Both the position numbers and the translations under genes were made by a program. From positions 1 to 5,854 of the forward strand of contig JAGRHE010000172.1 of NCBI GenBank assembly GCA_020445165.1: a DNA stretch of 5,854 nt, read 5' to 3'. The notes beneath the pieces are model-generated. The model did no database searches and was not told where the DNA came from. It saw only the letters and a list, made by a program, of their open reading frames with translations. The first letter of the stretch is position 1; each line of letters opens with the position of its first letter. Positions 5,482 through 5,854 of this stretch are shown in pieces. This stretch comes from Gammaproteobacteria bacterium (GTDB taxonomy: Bacteria > Pseudomonadota > Gammaproteobacteria > Chromatiales > Sedimenticolaceae).

Positions 5482-5553
5482 TCGGTCCAACGGCGGATTG
5501 ATCCCAGCGTCGAATATCCTGGATTTCGATCCAGGCGACGGACAACGGTGTCC
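5482..5553 (+). promoter_or_regulatory. ANTAR (NasT) target: paired A1/G4 hexaloop stem-loops in the leader RNA
   Basis: Stem-loop P1: TCGGTCC (5482-5488) pairs with GGATTGA (5495-5501), 7 pairs with two G-U, around hexaloop AACGGC. Stem-loop P2: GGAC (5540-5543) pairs with GTCC (5550-5553) around hexaloop AACGGT. Both loops have A at position 1 and G at position 4, the signature of RNAs bound by ANTAR proteins. Between them lies a hairpin, CCTGGAT-TTCG-ATCCAGG (5518-5535), enlarged by CGTCG/CGACG (5508-5512 with 5536-5540). NasT is encoded 2 kb upstream. P2 overlaps the terminator strand, so its formation would prevent termination. Confidence 0.8.
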
Positions 5554-5598
5554 TGCTTTGCAGAATTGATCTGCTGAGCGGTACGCCGTTTTTTTTTT
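5544..5598 (+). terminator. Regulated intrinsic terminator in the nrtA leader
   Basis: AACGGTGT (5544-5551) can pair with ACGCCGTT (5583-5590), eight pairs including one G-U, closing over an inner hairpin GCAGA-ATTGA-TCTGC (5560-5574). The T-run covers 5589-5598. The left strand is exactly the P2 hexaloop plus the start of the P2 3' arm, so P2 and the terminator exclude each other. A smaller local hairpin CGG-TACG-CCG (5579-5588) could also act. Confidence 0.75.
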
Positions 5599-5634
5599 GC
5601 AGTCAATTTATCGAGATGTAACCGAGGTAGTCCG

Positions 5635-5854
5635 ATGACCCAAGAAAAGCTTCATTTTACGCGCCGCGATTTTCTGCGTCGCACCCTGCTGGCTGCCGGT
5701 GTCGCTTGCATGCTGGGAGCGGCCGGTTCCGCGTTGGGCGCAACCGTCGGCGAACCTGAGAAGGAAGACCTCAAGTTCGGCTTCATCAAGCTGACCGACA
5801 TGGCGCCGCTGGCGATTGCCTACGAGAAGGGCTACTTCGAAGACGAAGGGCTGT
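5635..5854 (+). CDS. nrtA: NrtA-like nitrate-binding protein of an ABC transporter, N-terminal 73 residues (partial)
   Basis: The product is the substrate-binding component of a nitrate/nitrite ABC importer of the NrtA/NasF/CmpA family. It begins with a twin-arginine signal: TRRDFLR at 9-15, a hydrophobic stretch with [14 protein letters not shown], and a likely cleavage site after SALGA (Ala36). It is therefore exported folded to the periplasm. The mature start [28 protein letters not shown] (46-73) is the conserved opening of this family. GAGGT (5624-5628) is six bases from the ATG. The rest of the protein and expected partners (permease, ATPase, nitrite and nitrate reductases) lie beyond the right edge. 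The Tat signal argues against it being the cytoplasmic sensor NasS, which resembles NrtA. Transcription appears to be sigma-54 dependent and subject to NasT antitermination in its leader. Confidence 0.88.
   Translation, partial: MTQEKLHFTRRDFLRRTLLAAGVACMLGAAGSALGATVGEPEKEDLKFGFIKLTDMAPLAIAYEKGYFEDEGL

Noticed and set aside
5635..5854. The right-hand gene as nasS, the nitrate sensor
   Set aside because: A clear twin-arginine export signal is present, while NasS works in the cytoplasm. Only the full sequence could exclude it entirely.

Overview
The window looks like a chromosomal piece of a moderately GC-rich gammaproteobacterium. The reasons are a Pseudomonas-type class Ia NrdA with a duplicated N-terminal ATP-cone, an NtrC/sigma-54 style nitrogen control region, and a NasT-type ANTAR regulator next to a Tat-exported NrtA-like protein. 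The genus cannot be told from the sequence; a free-living, nitrate-assimilating lineage is an inference.

Layout. Positions 1-1479 (minus) hold the N-terminal 493 residues of NrdA, running off the left edge. Its control region (about 1577-1675) has a sigma-70 promoter, two NrdR boxes 32 bp apart that overlap the -10 and abut the -35, and DnaA-box-like sites just upstream. Positions 1869-2342 (minus) encode a small exported TlpA/ResA-like thioredoxin. Positions 2343-2970 contain no convincing gene but carry a very organised plus-strand signal: two tandem NtrC-type sites, a sigma-54 -24/-12 element, then a hairpin-rich segment of about 96 nt closed by a strong intrinsic terminator. This is either a nitrogen-regulated small RNA or an attenuated leader of the next gene. 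nasT (2971-3570, plus) follows, with a hairpin after its stop. Positions 3632-5008 (minus) encode an exported pectinacetylesterase/Notum-family esterase that faces nasT. Positions 5009-5634 form a second long control region, ending in a near-perfect sigma-54 promoter (5428-5444) and a leader of about 180 nt with an ANTAR target: two stem-loops with A1/G4 hexaloops (AACGGC and AACGGU), the second overlapping an intrinsic terminator. At 5635 an NrtA-like nitrate-binding protein with a twin-arginine signal begins and runs off the right edge.

How the parts work together. The right half reads as a nitrate assimilation circuit. NtrC and sigma-54 would start transcription under nitrogen limitation. 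NasT would then bind the two hexaloops in the nrtA leader and block the terminator when nitrate is present, letting transcription enter the transport/assimilation operon. The least expected element is the second NtrC/sigma-54 unit upstream of nasT, whose transcript seems to end before the gene. The partner sensor nasS is not adjacent to nasT, and an unrelated esterase gene sits between nasT and its apparent target.
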